From an uncultured Prevotellaceae bacterium (GTDB taxonomy: Bacteria; Bacteroidota; Bacteroidia; Bacteroidales; Muribaculaceae), in the NCBI GenBank assembly GCA_900318335.1, contig ONKF01000021.1, positions 1-46,001 of the forward strand: a stretch of 46,001 nucleotides of DNA, read 5' to 3'. Below are positions 24,458-33,541 of this stretch, in pieces (position 1 is the first letter of the stretch; each line of letters starts with the position of its first letter). A model generated the notes under the pieces. That model did not search any database. It had not been told where the DNA came from and worked only from the letters and a program-made list of their open reading frames with translations. The position numbers were made by a program, and so were the translations under genes.

Positions 24458-27037
24458 ATGAAGCGATTTTTATCTTTCCTGATCATTACTGTGGCTGTGG
24501 CATGCGCGATGCAAGCGAGCCAAGTTACCGTGTCTGAAGCCCGCCAAGTGGCAGGCCAGTTTTTAAAGGCAAAATCTACGCGGTTATCGGCCCCGGCAGG
24601 CCATGCAACAATGAGTCTTGCTTATACTGCCGAAGCCGGGCGCTTCTACATTTTTAACCGTGGCGAGGCTGGCGGCTATGTCATTGTCGCCGGCGATGAC
24701 AGGTTACCGCAGGTGCTGGGTTACAGCCTGTCGGGGACATTCACACCTGGCAATATTCCTCCTGGCATGCAGGATTGGATGGCTGAGATGAACCGTGAGA
24801 TTGCCTATCTGGAAGCGCACAAGGACACTCCTGTGCATCAGCCCGTCAAGAGAGAGACTACGGTGCCGCCATTGATGACCACACTGTGGAATCAGGAATG
24901 GCCCTACAATCTGTATTGTCCCACTTACACGGTAGGAAGCGGTGAACCCATGCGTGCCGTTACGGGTTGTATAGCCACAGCGATGGCCCAAATCATGAAC
25001 TACCATCAGTGGCCGGAGCGTGGCACGGGTAGCCATTCCTACCAATGCAATGTGAACGGTACCGACCCGACTACGCTTAGCGCCGATTTCAGTCAATCGG
25101 TTTATGAGTGGGACAAGATGTTGGACACCTATGACCAAAACAGCAGTGAAGAGTCTTGTGCTGCTGTCGCAAGGCTGATGAGCGATTGCGGTATCTCTGT
25201 TGACATGAGTTACGGCAATTCGAGTGGCGCGTCAGAAACAGATGTGCTCACTGCCCTGTCCCGTTACTTCGGTTATAGTGGCAAGCAGTATCTGCTCCAG
25301 CGCGACTTGTTTGGCGCAGCCGAGTGGGACCAGTTGCTGGTTGACGAACTCAGTGCCCAGCGTCCGGTGCTCTATTGCGGATATGCCTACTCGCAAGGCT
25401 CATTGGGTGGCCATGCATTTGTGTTTGATGGATATGATGGCGATGGCTATTTCCATGTCAATTGGGGATGGGGCGGACACTATGACAACTATTTCCTGGT
25501 GTCAGTATTGGCTCCCTCTTCAGATTCTAATTTCAAATATGGTCAAGATGCCATCTTCGGTATCGCTCCGCCTGCAGTAGCCGCCGATGTGCCAGATGTG
25601 CTGTATATCCGTGGCCTGATGCAACCCGACATGTACAGTGTGCCTCGTGGTGAAATAGCAAAAGTGAAGTTTTCTGAAGTTTATGTGCAAGGCAATCTGG
25701 TGGATACTGTCGGTTATGATAATATGGGATACTGGTCGATACCTTACGATACCATCCCCATGGAACTGCGTGTCATCGACCAGGATGGCATTAACCGGCA
25801 GTCATATCGGTTCACTTATAAAGTGCTCATCGACAGTTGGTGGTCAAGGGAACCGAGTATCGATTTCATTCCCGACGAGTCTCTTGCCGATGGTGAGTAC
25901 AAGATTAAAGTTGTCTACTCGACCCATAAGGACGGCAACTATGATTCATGGGTCTGTGATGATTACGGGAATGACGCATATTGCGACATGCTCCTGAAGG
26001 ATGGCATGGTTTATATGTCGGATTGCACTTTGGCCTCAAAGTATTTCCTTATATCCATGACTCCCGATCAAAGCATCTTTGCCAACGAGTCCTTTGATGT
26101 TGATGTGACACTCAGTTATCCTCAGGGATATGGTCCAGCTCCCGCACCGACCACTGGAAATGTGCACCTGTCATTGATGAAGGACGGACACGAAGTAGCT
26201 ACCAGTGACCCGCTGACCATCTCGTTGGCTTACGGCACTTCAGCGACTTATACATTACAGATGATGGCGCCTGCCGAGTGGGGACGTTACCGGTTGATGC
26301 TGGTGGATGAAAGTGGCAGGAGGTTTTCGCCCGATGTCGACTGGATAGAGGCGACTGGCGAAGAAGGTATCATGAATATCATTGTGGTGCCCAAGAGTGA
26401 CGAACTCGTCGAGGACTTTGAGACGATGACGGCCAACAGCAGCACGAGTGACAAGAATGTGCAGGGCCGCTTCACCTCATGGAGCTTCAATAAGAGCGGT
26501 GTGCGTGCGCCCGGAGAAGGCAAGTGCTACGGCACCAATTCGGTGATGATGAAGAAACCGAGCACGTTCTATAGTGTAGAGCCTGTCAGCCATCATATCT
26601 TTATGGCTGCTGCGACATTCTTCAACAACTCGTCGACGGATGCGAAATTCACCTTGGAATTTTCTCTGGACAATGCGGAAACTTGGGTGAAAGCCCTTAC
26701 TATTGACGATACTGATGCCGCTATAGTTCCTGCCACAAGCGCTACTCAAGTCATCTGGCAACTCAACCTGTCACAGCGTGACCAGGTGTTGTTCCGCATT
26801 GCCATGACTGGTGGTGGATCGGCTGCGGCCTATGTCGATGACTTTATCCTGCGATACAAGGATTCGTCCGTTGCTGGTGATGCCAATTTTGACGGGGAAG
26901 TCAATATTGCCGATGTGAACGCCATCATCGATATGGTTATTAACGATATCGTCAATCTTGATGCCGACGTCAATGGTGACGGAGAGATAAATATCGCCGA
27001 CGTGAATGCCGTTATCGATATCATCCTGGGGTCTTAA
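24458..27037 (+). CDS. C10 (SpeB/streptopain-like) cysteine protease 1 with dockerin-like tail
   Basis: An 859-residue secreted protease precursor. Signal peptide 1-20; Spi-inhibitor-like propeptide about 21-140 (ARQVAGQFLKAKS, FYIFNRGEAGGYVIVAGDDRLPQVLGYS); peptidase C10 domain about 145-375. The catalytic cysteine is Cys171 in TGCIATAMAQ, the catalytic histidine is His319 in GGHAFVFDGYDG, and the HVNWGWGG loop follows. The oxyanion Gln lies in LWNQEWPYN. Beta-sandwich domains fill 376-640 and a jelly-roll-like segment 645-790 (VEDFETM to DDFILRY). Residues 807-859 are two dockerin-like repeats of the IADVNAIID class, the same class as in the glycan locus upstream. The active-site set is complete, so it should be active after propeptide removal. 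Confidence 0.92.
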   Translation: MKRFLSFLIITVAVACAMQASQVTVSEARQVAGQFLKAKSTRLSAPAGHATMSLAYTAEAGRFYIFNRGEAGGYVIVAGDDRLPQVLGYSLSGTFTPGNIPPGMQDWMAEMNREIAYLEAHKDTPVHQPVKRETTVPPLMTTLWNQEWPYNLYCPTYTVGSGEPMRAVTGCIATAMAQIMNYHQWPERGTGSHSYQCNVNGTDPTTLSADFSQSVYEWDKMLDTYDQNSSEESCAAVARLMSDCGISVDMSYGNSSGASETDVLTALSRYFGYSGKQYLLQRDLFGAAEWDQLLVDELSAQRPVLYCGYAYSQGSLGGHAFVFDGYDGDGYFHVNWGWGGHYDNYFLVSVLAPSSDSNFKYGQDAIFGIAPPAVAADVPDVLYIRGLMQPDMYSVPRGEIAKVKFSEVYVQGNLVDTVGYDNMGYWSIPYDTIPMELRVIDQDGINRQSYRFTYKVLIDSWWSREPSIDFIPDESLADGEYKIKVVYSTHKDGNYDSWVCDDYGNDAYCDMLLKDGMVYMSDCTLASKYFLISMTPDQSIFANESFDVDVTLSYPQGYGPAPAPTTGNVHLSLMKDGHEVATSDPLTISLAYGTSATYTLQMMAPAEWGRYRLMLVDESGRRFSPDVDWIEATGEEGIMNIIVVPKSDELVEDFETMTANSSTSDKNVQGRFTSWSFNKSGVRAPGEGKCYGTNSVMMKKPSTFYSVEPVSHHIFMAAATFFNNSSTDAKFTLEFSLDNAETWVKALTIDDTDAAIVPATSATQVIWQLNLSQRDQVLFRIAMTGGGSAAAYVDDFILRYKDSSVAGDANFDGEVNIADVNAIIDMVINDIVNLDADVNGDGEINIADVNAVIDIILGS

Positions 27038-27064
27038 AGGATTCCTCAAGTGATGGAGATGATT

Positions 27065-27103
27065 AAAGACAACCTCATGACCGCTGGCTATGAGGTTGTC
27101 TTT
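27065..27103 (+). terminator. Intrinsic terminator after C10 protease 1
   Basis: AAAGACAACCTCAT (27065-27078) and ATGAGGTTGTCTTT (27090-27103) form a perfect 14-bp stem with an 11-base loop. The rest of the 327-bp gene-free interval 27038-27364 holds the promoter and leader hairpin of protease 2. Confidence 0.85.
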
Positions 27104-27226
27104 CTGTTATTGGGAAACCGACGGGAAAATACTTGCGATTCATTATTGTTTTTCAGCAATTTATGGTTTCTTGAATAATGCTGTTAAAATCCTCGCTAAA
27201 TATATCGCTTATTGAAATTATTTCAA

Positions 27227-27234
27227 TATTTTTG
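27227..27234 (+). promoter_or_regulatory. -7 element of C10 protease 2
   Basis: TATTTTTG matches TAnnTTTG. The predicted start of transcription is about 27241, giving a leader of about 120 bases. No clear TTG lies at the -33 distance. Confidence 0.5.
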
Positions 27235-27242
27235 CCCGTAGG

Positions 27243-27298
27243 AAATATAGCGGTTGTTTTTGGGCACTTCAAAATCACAACAACAATCCGCTATATTT
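27243..27298 (+). promoter_or_regulatory. 5'-end leader hairpin of C10 protease 2
   Basis: AAATATAGCGG (27243-27253) and CCGCTATATTT (27288-27298) pair perfectly, and the pairing continues inward through TTGTTTTT and AACAACAA-type sequence with one bulge. It begins within a few bases of the predicted transcription start, so it could protect the mRNA 5' end or, with the following TTTT, attenuate. Confidence 0.6.
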
Positions 27299-27364
27299 TA
27301 AAATTCAACTAATTATTTTTTTACCAAATTCATGTATTATTAACACCATCAAATTTTTCAAATC

Positions 27365-28705
27365 ATGTCTAATAAAATTTCAATTCACATCATGATGTTG
27401 ATGGCTATGTTCTTGTTGAGTGCGCCCGCATGGAGCGCTCCACGCGACAAGCAAGCCATGCTGCAGTCGGCCAGAGAAGCCTTGATGACAATGACCTCAG
27501 GCGGCCATCGTTTCAATGCCTCATCGCCCCTGATCGAGTCAAGGACAACCAGTGCCTACACCCTTTATGAAACTCGCCAAGGTGACTTTGCCATGATTGC
27601 TGCCGATGACCGCCTGCCGGCAGTCCTGGCAGTGGGCAACGGTCCATCATCGGTTACAGCGCAGCCCAATCCGGGATTTGAGTGGTTCTGTAAAAGTATC
27701 GAGCAAGTGTCACGCATCCTCACCAGTGGAAACATGACCTTCACGACCACGCTGCCCGATCCTGCCAAATATCCCGCCAAAATGGATGCCCTGATCACGT
27801 CGCAATGGGGCCAGGATGCACCATACAGTTATTGGTGCCCGACTGGCTATGGCGAAATCTGTGACGACTACACCCCCGATGTTGTTCATTGCTGTGTGGG
27901 ATGCGTGGCTACCGCACTGGCCCAGTTAACCCGCTATTACCGCTTTCCCGCCCATGCCGCGGGCACGGCCAATTTCATGATTGGCGACAAGGAAGCCAGT
28001 GCAAGTTTTGACGCAACCTTTGACTGGGACAATATGCTGGACACCTATCCCGAGGGGCAGTACACCGAGACCCAGGGACGTGCCGTAGCCCTGTTGTCCT
28101 ACGTCTGCGGACTGATTAGCGGGATGACCTATGCCACCAACGAGTCTGGGTCGAGCAACCATTCAGCCCTGGCGGGTGCAAAGAACTACTTCGGCTACAG
28201 TCAGGATGCTTCCATCGTCGTGCGCAGTGACTACGGCGAGCCGGAGTGGATGGACATGGTTTATAACGAGTTGAGCCATCAGCGCCCCTTGTACTATCAG
28301 GGAGTCTATCTCAAATTTGATCCCTCGGTGGGCCTGTTGGCTGCCGGCCACTCATTTCTCATCGATGGATACAACGAGGAGGGACTGGTTCACGTCAACT
28401 GGGGATGGTATGGCAACTATGATGGCTACTTTGACATCGCTTTGCTTGACGTGCGAGGCATGCAGTTCAATGCCTATCAAGACATGGTCATCAATTTTGT
28501 GCCCGACCCAAGTCTGGTGGGCCTCACCGGGGATGTCAATAATGACGGCGAAGCCAATATCCAGGACGTGACCGACCTCATTGACTATCTGTTAAACCGC
28601 GACTCGATGCTGATTAATATGGCTAATGCCGATGTGGACGCTGACGGAGCCGTCAACATCTCGGATGTGCCGGAACTTATGGACTATCTGCTCGGGCAGC
28701 ATTGA
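27365..28705 (+). CDS. C10 cysteine protease 2, short form with dockerin-like tail
   Basis: A 446-residue secreted protease precursor, the shortest of the set. Signal peptide 1-24 (to AWSA); Spi-like propeptide to about 140 (TLYETRQGDFAMIAADDRLPAVLAVGNG); C10 domain about 145-385. The catalytic residues are Cys180 in VGCVATALAQ and His329 in AGHSFLIDGYNE, followed by HVNWGWYGNYDGYF. Two more cysteines stand close to the nucleophile (HCCVGC). There are no Ig-like domains: the dockerin-like pair (389-446; GDVNNDGEANIQDVTDLID, ADVDADGAVNISDVPELMD) follows the protease directly. It converges on miaA with only 7 bp between stop codons. Confidence 0.92.
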   Translation: MSNKISIHIMMLMAMFLLSAPAWSAPRDKQAMLQSAREALMTMTSGGHRFNASSPLIESRTTSAYTLYETRQGDFAMIAADDRLPAVLAVGNGPSSVTAQPNPGFEWFCKSIEQVSRILTSGNMTFTTTLPDPAKYPAKMDALITSQWGQDAPYSYWCPTGYGEICDDYTPDVVHCCVGCVATALAQLTRYYRFPAHAAGTANFMIGDKEASASFDATFDWDNMLDTYPEGQYTETQGRAVALLSYVCGLISGMTYATNESGSSNHSALAGAKNYFGYSQDASIVVRSDYGEPEWMDMVYNELSHQRPLYYQGVYLKFDPSVGLLAAGHSFLIDGYNEEGLVHVNWGWYGNYDGYFDIALLDVRGMQFNAYQDMVINFVPDPSLVGLTGDVNNDGEANIQDVTDLIDYLLNRDSMLINMANADVDADGAVNISDVPELMDYLLGQH

Positions 28706-28712
28706 TTACATT

Positions 28713-29603
28713 CTATAGCAGGTTGATGGCTGTGTCGATGGCTTGGTCGGGGGTGACCCAGATAATGGAGGGGTCACGGCGGTACCAGGTGAGTTGCTTC
28801 TTGGCGTACACGCGGGTGTTTTTCTTCATGCGCTCGATGGCGGTATGGCGGTCCATCGTGCCGTCAAAGATAGCAAACATCTCCTTCATCCCCACGGTGT
28901 TGAGTGAGTTGAGGTGTCGCAGGTGATATACCGAGCGGGCCTCTTGCTCCAGCCCCATCTCAATCATGCGGTCCACCCGCTTGTTGATGCGTGAAAACAG
29001 CAGTTCGCGCTCGATGTTGAGGGCGAGTTTGATGATGCGGAAGTCGCGTTGCTTGGCCTTGCCGGTGCGCAGGGTGGAGTAGGGCACGCCCGCCTGGCGG
29101 CATATTTCCACACCGTGGCACACTCTGCTGGTATTCTTGCGGTCAATCGTTGCGGCATACTGCGGGTCCAACTGTTCCAATTCCTCGACAAGGCTCTCCA
29201 GGCCCTCCTGCTGCAGTTTCTGCTTGACAGCGTTGCGCACCTCGGGCGTGACGTCGGGCAACTGGTCGATACCGCGGCACACGGCGTCAACATAGAGCAT
29301 CGACCCGCCGCACATCACCACATAATCACCCTGTTGCCACAACGAGGGCAACAACTGTAACACGTCGGTCTCAAATTGAGCGGCGTTGTAACTCTCATCC
29401 AAATCCTTGAATTCCACAAAGTGGTGGCGTGCTGCCGCCTGTTCCTCGGCCGTGGGGGCGGCTGTGCAGATGGGGATGCCGCGGTAAATCTGGCGGGAGT
29501 CGGCGTTGATAATGTCACAATGGAGATGCTTGGCCAGTCCGATGGCCGCAGCAGTCTTGCCCACTCCAGTGGGTCCCGTGATGACAATCAACGTCTTGTC
29601 CAT
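28713..29603 (-). CDS. miaA: tRNA dimethylallyltransferase
   Basis: A 296-residue cytoplasmic enzyme that adds a dimethylallyl group to A37 of tRNAs reading UNN codons. The P-loop GPTGVGKTAAA is at residues 10-17, followed by INADSRQIYRGIPICTAAPT, the substrate-binding VVMCGGSMLYVDAVCRGI and the C-terminal MKKNTRVYAKKQLTWYRRD. Length is normal. The usual NPxRVxRALE motif is diverged to NTSRVCHGVEI, as seen in other Bacteroidetes. It is last in a minus-strand unit with the permease (21 bp gap) and exodeoxyribonuclease III. It has no visible terminator before the convergent protease gene. Confidence 0.95.
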   Translation of the reverse strand: MDKTLIVITGPTGVGKTAAAIGLAKHLHCDIINADSRQIYRGIPICTAAPTAEEQAAARHHFVEFKDLDESYNAAQFETDVLQLLPSLWQQGDYVVMCGGSMLYVDAVCRGIDQLPDVTPEVRNAVKQKLQQEGLESLVEELEQLDPQYAATIDRKNTSRVCHGVEICRQAGVPYSTLRTGKAKQRDFRIIKLALNIERELLFSRINKRVDRMIEMGLEQEARSVYHLRHLNSLNTVGMKEMFAIFDGTMDRHTAIERMKKNTRVYAKKQLTWYRRDPSIIWVTPDQAIDTAINLL

Positions 29604-29624
29604 ATCAGGTTTTACAGGAATGAC

Positions 29625-30806
29625 TTACTTCTCGTTGCGGTAATTGTCGAGCAGCGAGGATGTTATCGCGAGAGGCGCTTTTTTGTCCTGCGCCTCTTTT
29701 TTCTTGTTCTTGTGCAGCGGGTTAGGCTGATGCAGCACAAACTCGCAGTAATAGGAAATAATGAGCGTGGTCAACGGCAAGCCGATAATCAGTCCGATAA
29801 AGCCCATCACATAGACCCATAACGACAACGACAGGAAGATGATGGCGGGATTAAGGCCCATCTGTGACTTCATGATGGTGGGGATGAGCACCATGTCCTG
29901 GATGACCTGGCAGATGATGTAGGCCGCGATGACCCAGGCAAACATCACCCAGAAACTGCCGCCTGTTGCCGCAGTGGCAACCAGGCACAGGAAGGCTGCG
30001 ATGGGGATGGAGATGAGTTGCAGGTAGGGTACCATGTTCAATAGACCCACAAACAAGCCAAAGGCGATAGCCATGGGCAGTCCGATGATGTAGAACTCGA
30101 TTGCGAAAATCACTCCCACAAAGAAGGACACTGCGGCCTGTCCGCGGAAGTAGCGGCTCATCGTGTCGGCCACGTCGCCAAAGATGCGTAACGCCATGCG
30201 GCGGTATTTGCCGGGGATGGCCGCCTTGAATGCGCGTGACAACTTGTTGAAATCCAGTAGGATGAAGAACATGTACAGCAGTACAATGAACCAGGACAGA
30301 ATGTTGAAAATCACGCTCATGGTGCCACCCACCACCGACCAGGCGCCCGAGGCGGCCTTGTTGATGAGGTCCATCCACTGTTGCTTGCTGAACATCTCGT
30401 TGATCTTCTCCAGGTCGATGTAACGCTGGATGAACTCGTTGATTTCGGCAGGGACATAGGGGATGCGCAACGAGGACTTGGCGTAGGCTGCCAGTTGCTT
30501 GGACATCGCGCCAAACTCGTCAATCAGGTAAGGGATGACCAGCCAGCACAAGCCGGTGATTACCGCAATGACAATGAGCAGGGCAATCACCACCGCAAAG
30601 CCGCGGGACTTGATGCGCGCCTTGCGTTGGAGCCACTCGACAAGAGGCTCGATAAGATAGGCCAGAATAAAGCCCACCACAAAGGGCATCAACACGGGAC
30701 TCAGATAATTCACGAGCCACACGCCCACAGCCACGCTGATAAGGGTGAGCACCATTCTCACCACGCGGTCAAAATCGTATTTCTTCTGTACTGTTGTCTG
30801 TGACAT
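29625..30806 (-). CDS. AI-2E family permease
   Basis: A 393-residue inner-membrane protein with six to eight hydrophobic segments: about 16-60 (two spans, LISVAVGVWLVNYLSPVLMPFVVGFILAY), 70-90, and five more between 165 and 360. The AI-2E transporter family (formerly UPF0118) includes exporters of varied small molecules and some Na+/H+ antiporters, so the name does not prove autoinducer transport. The C-terminal tail is Lys-rich and cytoplasmic. The region between spans 3 and 4 (about 95-160) is a soluble loop as in the family. It is flanked by exodeoxyribonuclease III and miaA in the same direction. Confidence 0.88.
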   Translation of the reverse strand: MSQTTVQKKYDFDRVVRMVLTLISVAVGVWLVNYLSPVLMPFVVGFILAYLIEPLVEWLQRKARIKSRGFAVVIALLIVIAVITGLCWLVIPYLIDEFGAMSKQLAAYAKSSLRIPYVPAEINEFIQRYIDLEKINEMFSKQQWMDLINKAASGAWSVVGGTMSVIFNILSWFIVLLYMFFILLDFNKLSRAFKAAIPGKYRRMALRIFGDVADTMSRYFRGQAAVSFFVGVIFAIEFYIIGLPMAIAFGLFVGLLNMVPYLQLISIPIAAFLCLVATAATGGSFWVMFAWVIAAYIICQVIQDMVLIPTIMKSQMGLNPAIIFLSLSLWVYVMGFIGLIIGLPLTTLIISYYCEFVLHQPNPLHKNKKKEAQDKKAPLAITSSLLDNYRNEK

Positions 30807-30843
30807 ATCTGGATAATCGGAATATAGCCTAAAAACCTAACAC

Positions 30844-31599
30844 CTAAAACCTGATATCCACCTCCACGGGGCAGTGATCACTGCCGTAGATTCCGGTGTG
30901 GATCTTGGCATCGGTCAGTTGCTCCTGCAGGCGGTTGCTCACCAGGAAGTAGTCGATGCGCCATCCCGCATTCTTCTCGCGTGCCTTGAAGCGGTAACTC
31001 CACCACGAGTACACATCGGTCACCTCGGGATTGAAGAAGCGCCACGTGTCGGTGAAACCGGCATTGAGCAGCACAGTCATCTTCTCGCGTTCCTCGTCGG
31101 TGAAGCCGGCATTCTTGCGGTTGGACTTGGGGTTCTTCAAGTCTATCTCCTGGTGTGCCACGTTCAGGTCTCCGCACACGATGACGGGTTTCTTCTTGTC
31201 CAGCTCCAGCAGATAGTTGCGGAAAGCATCCTCCCACGTCATGCGGTAATCCAAGCGGCGCAGGCCGTCCTGGCTGTTGGGCGTGTAGCAGGTAACCAGA
31301 TAGAAATCAGGCATCTCCAATGTGATGACGCGTCCCTCGTGGTCGTGTTCCTCGATGCCTATGCCATACGTCACGCTCACTGGCTCATGGCGGCTGTAAA
31401 TGGCAGTGCCCGAGTAGCCTTTTTTCTCGGCATAGTTCCAATAGGAGCGGTAACCCTCAAATTCCAGGTCGAGTTGCCCCTGTTGCATCTTGGTCTCCTG
31501 CAGGCAGAAGAAGTCGGCGTCCAGTTCCTTGAAAATGTCGCCAAATCCTTTACCCACCACGGCTCTCAGGCCGTTCACGTTCCACGAGATAAATTTCAT
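30844..31599 (-). CDS. xth: Exodeoxyribonuclease III (AP endonuclease)
   Basis: A 251-residue DNA-repair enzyme that cleaves at abasic sites and degrades 3' ends. The exonuclease-endonuclease-phosphatase motifs are complete: ISWNVNGLRA, CLQETK (metal-binding Glu), GYSGTAIYSR, VIVCGDLNVAH, WWSYRFKAREKNAGWRIDYFLVS and the C-terminal GSDHCPVEV with catalytic His. I chose the ATG at 31599; an upstream in-frame start at 31677 would lie before the promoter and add 26 unrelated residues. It heads the minus-strand unit with the permease and miaA, 37 bp apart from the former. Confidence 0.94.
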   Translation of the reverse strand: MKFISWNVNGLRAVVGKGFGDIFKELDADFFCLQETKMQQGQLDLEFEGYRSYWNYAEKKGYSGTAIYSRHEPVSVTYGIGIEEHDHEGRVITLEMPDFYLVTCYTPNSQDGLRRLDYRMTWEDAFRNYLLELDKKKPVIVCGDLNVAHQEIDLKNPKSNRKNAGFTDEEREKMTVLLNAGFTDTWRFFNPEVTDVYSWWSYRFKAREKNAGWRIDYFLVSNRLQEQLTDAKIHTGIYGSDHCPVEVDIRF

Positions 31600-31651
31600 T
31601 GCTGATCGACGGTGTTTATAATGAATTGTCGTTAACTTTGGTTGTACGTTG

Positions 31652-31659
31652 CAAATATA
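31652..31659 (-). promoter_or_regulatory. -7 element of the xth-permease-miaA unit
   Basis: Minus-strand TATATTTG matches TAnnTTTG, 52 bp upstream of the xth ATG. No -33 TTG sits at the usual distance. It is divergent from the RluA promoter 45 bp away. Confidence 0.5.
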
Positions 31660-31704
31660 GTGCAAAACTTGGGTCAAATCACCATAATGGAAGATAAAAA
31701 ACTG

Positions 31705-31712
31705 TAATTTTG
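31705..31712 (+). promoter_or_regulatory. -7 element of the RluA-family gene
   Basis: TAATTTTG matches TAnnTTTG and lies only six bases before the ATG at 31719, so the transcript would be leaderless or nearly so. Confidence 0.5.
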
Positions 31713-31718
31713 CGCTTG

Positions 31719-33344
31719 ATGATAGAAAAGTTCCACCCTCTCGACGTTGACACGGCTGCCATGGAGCTGCCGCGGCGCTTCACGTGCCCGTTCTGTTATG
31801 AGCCGCATCCGTTGGCGCTGATGGCGGCCAAGCATGTGCAGCAGTATGTCGCCTCGCGTGACGATTGGGCCGATGAACTGTCGGCTGGCAAGATGCTGGG
31901 CGTCCTCGTGGTGAGGAGTGAAGATAGCCAATTGGGATACCTGGCTGCCTTCTCGGGCAATCTGGCAGGCAGCGTGCGTCACGACTTTTTTGTGCCCCCT
32001 GTCTATGACCTGCTTGACCCGCAGGGGGAATTCAAGCAGGGCGAAGCCCAGATCACGGCTATCAACCATGAACTGGAACGCATGGAGCAGTCTCCCGAGC
32101 TAGCCGATATCAGGCGGCGTGAGTCGCTCGCACGGCAGGAACAGGCCGATGAAATCGGGGATTTCAAGGCGCTGATGGCGCGCCACAAGCTCGAACGGGA
32201 CGAGCGGCGACAGCGTGGGAACCTCACCCCCGAGGACCAGGAGGCTTTGTTAAACCAGAGCCGCTATGAAAAGGCCGAACTCAAGCGCATACGCCAGCGC
32301 CATGAGGCAAGAATCAGCGAAATCGTCGAAGAAATGGACGTTTTTTGCCGTAACATGGCAGCGATGAGGGCGCGCCGTAAGGCCATGAGTGAGGCTTTGC
32401 AGGAGAGGATTTTCCGCCTTTTTGTCGTGAGCAATGCCCGAGGCGAGCGCCGGGATCTGGTCGAGGTGTTCAAGCCATTGGGAACCTTGCCGCCTGCCGG
32501 TGCAGGGGAGTGTTGTGCCCCGCGGTTGCTCAACTATGCCTATGCCAACCACTTGCTGCCCGTGTGCATGGCCGAGTTCTGGTGGGGCGCGTCGCCGGTG
32601 GGCGAAGTGAGGCATCATGGACATTTCTACCCCGCTTGCCGAAGCAAGTGCAAGCCCATTCTCGATTTCATGCTCCAGGGGCTGGATGTAGAGGACAACC
32701 CGTTGGAGCAACCGATGGGTGATGCAGGCCTTGACATCATCTATGACGACCGGTGGCTGACCGTGGTGAATAAGCCCTCGGGGATGCTCACTGTACCCGG
32801 CAAGGCACTGGAGGACTCGCTGCTCACCCGTTATCAGGCAGCCCACCCCGAGGCGACAGGACCTATCGTAGTGCACCGCTTGGACCAAGAGACGTCGGGT
32901 CTTGTCCTGTTTGCCAAGGACAAGGCATCACACAAGGCCCTGCAGCAACAGTTTGAGAATCACACCATCAGTAAACGCTATATCGCCCTGCTCGATGGCG
33001 TCGTGCAACAGGACGAGGGCGTTATCGACCTGCCCATCCGTCCTGATGTGGACGATCGCCCCCGCCAGCGGGTGGACCATGAGCATGGCAAACCCGCCGT
33101 GACACGTTACCGCGTGCTGGAACGTCGAGGGCCAGTTACCCGTATCGAGTTGGAACCCCTCACGGGCCGCACCCACCAGTTGCGGGTCCATGCCTCCCAT
33201 CCGCTGGGACTGAACTGCCCCATTGTGGGCGACCGCCTCTATGGCACAGCCTCCTCGCGCCTGATGCTGCACGCACAGTCTATCACATTCACTCATCCCG
33301 CCACAGGTCGGGAATTATCCGTTGAGGCCCCTCCAGAATTTTAG
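31719..33344 (+). CDS. RluA-family pseudouridine synthase, long form
   Basis: A 541-residue cytoplasmic RNA-modifying enzyme. The C-terminal part (about 345-541) is the synthase: VVNKPSGMLTVPG, VHRLDQETSGLVLF with catalytic Asp389, and LTGRTHQLRVHASHPLG. The N-terminal 340 residues contain CPFCYEP, a long charged coiled coil (about 125-235, MERMEQSPEL to QERIFR) and a Cys-rich GECCAPRLLNYAY ... FYPACRSKC segment that may bind metal. This long form is known from other bacteria; it is not a fusion unique to this genome. I chose the ATG at 31719 over a TTG at 31710, which overlaps the -7 element. Target RNA unknown. Confidence 0.9.
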   Translation: MIEKFHPLDVDTAAMELPRRFTCPFCYEPHPLALMAAKHVQQYVASRDDWADELSAGKMLGVLVVRSEDSQLGYLAAFSGNLAGSVRHDFFVPPVYDLLDPQGEFKQGEAQITAINHELERMEQSPELADIRRRESLARQEQADEIGDFKALMARHKLERDERRQRGNLTPEDQEALLNQSRYEKAELKRIRQRHEARISEIVEEMDVFCRNMAAMRARRKAMSEALQERIFRLFVVSNARGERRDLVEVFKPLGTLPPAGAGECCAPRLLNYAYANHLLPVCMAEFWWGASPVGEVRHHGHFYPACRSKCKPILDFMLQGLDVEDNPLEQPMGDAGLDIIYDDRWLTVVNKPSGMLTVPGKALEDSLLTRYQAAHPEATGPIVVHRLDQETSGLVLFAKDKASHKALQQQFENHTISKRYIALLDGVVQQDEGVIDLPIRPDVDDRPRQRVDHEHGKPAVTRYRVLERRGPVTRIELEPLTGRTHQLRVHASHPLGLNCPIVGDRLYGTASSRLMLHAQSITFTHPATGRELSVEAPPEF

Positions 33345-33451
33345 GTTGAAAGCTAAAAACTGAAAATATTTACATTTTTTTTGATATATGCCTGTTTTAG
33401 TCAAAAAGACTGAAACAATGCTAATTGTTTACAAAAATAAATTAAAACATT

Positions 33452-33481
33452 TTGAAGTTTGCAATCGTAACTCTATATTTG
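33452..33481 (+). promoter_or_regulatory. Promoter of the TonB-C-domain gene
   Basis: TTG (33452-33454) and TATATTTG (33474-33481) are spaced 19 bp apart, a full match to the Bacteroidetes promoter. The leader is about 55 bases. Confidence 0.7.
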
Positions 33482-33541
33482 CGGGGTAAAAGAAATGCAT
33501 TTAAGCGTTTTCCATAGCAGTGACCATAAACTAAATTGCCT

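Noticed and set aside
28706-28712. Shared bidirectional terminator between protease 2 and miaA
   Set aside because: Only 7 bp separate the stop codons and I found no hairpin with T-runs there.
31600-31677. 26-codon N-terminal extension of exodeoxyribonuclease III
   Set aside because: It overlaps the -7 element and the extension is unlike any family member; the conserved MKFISWNVNG start is at 31599.
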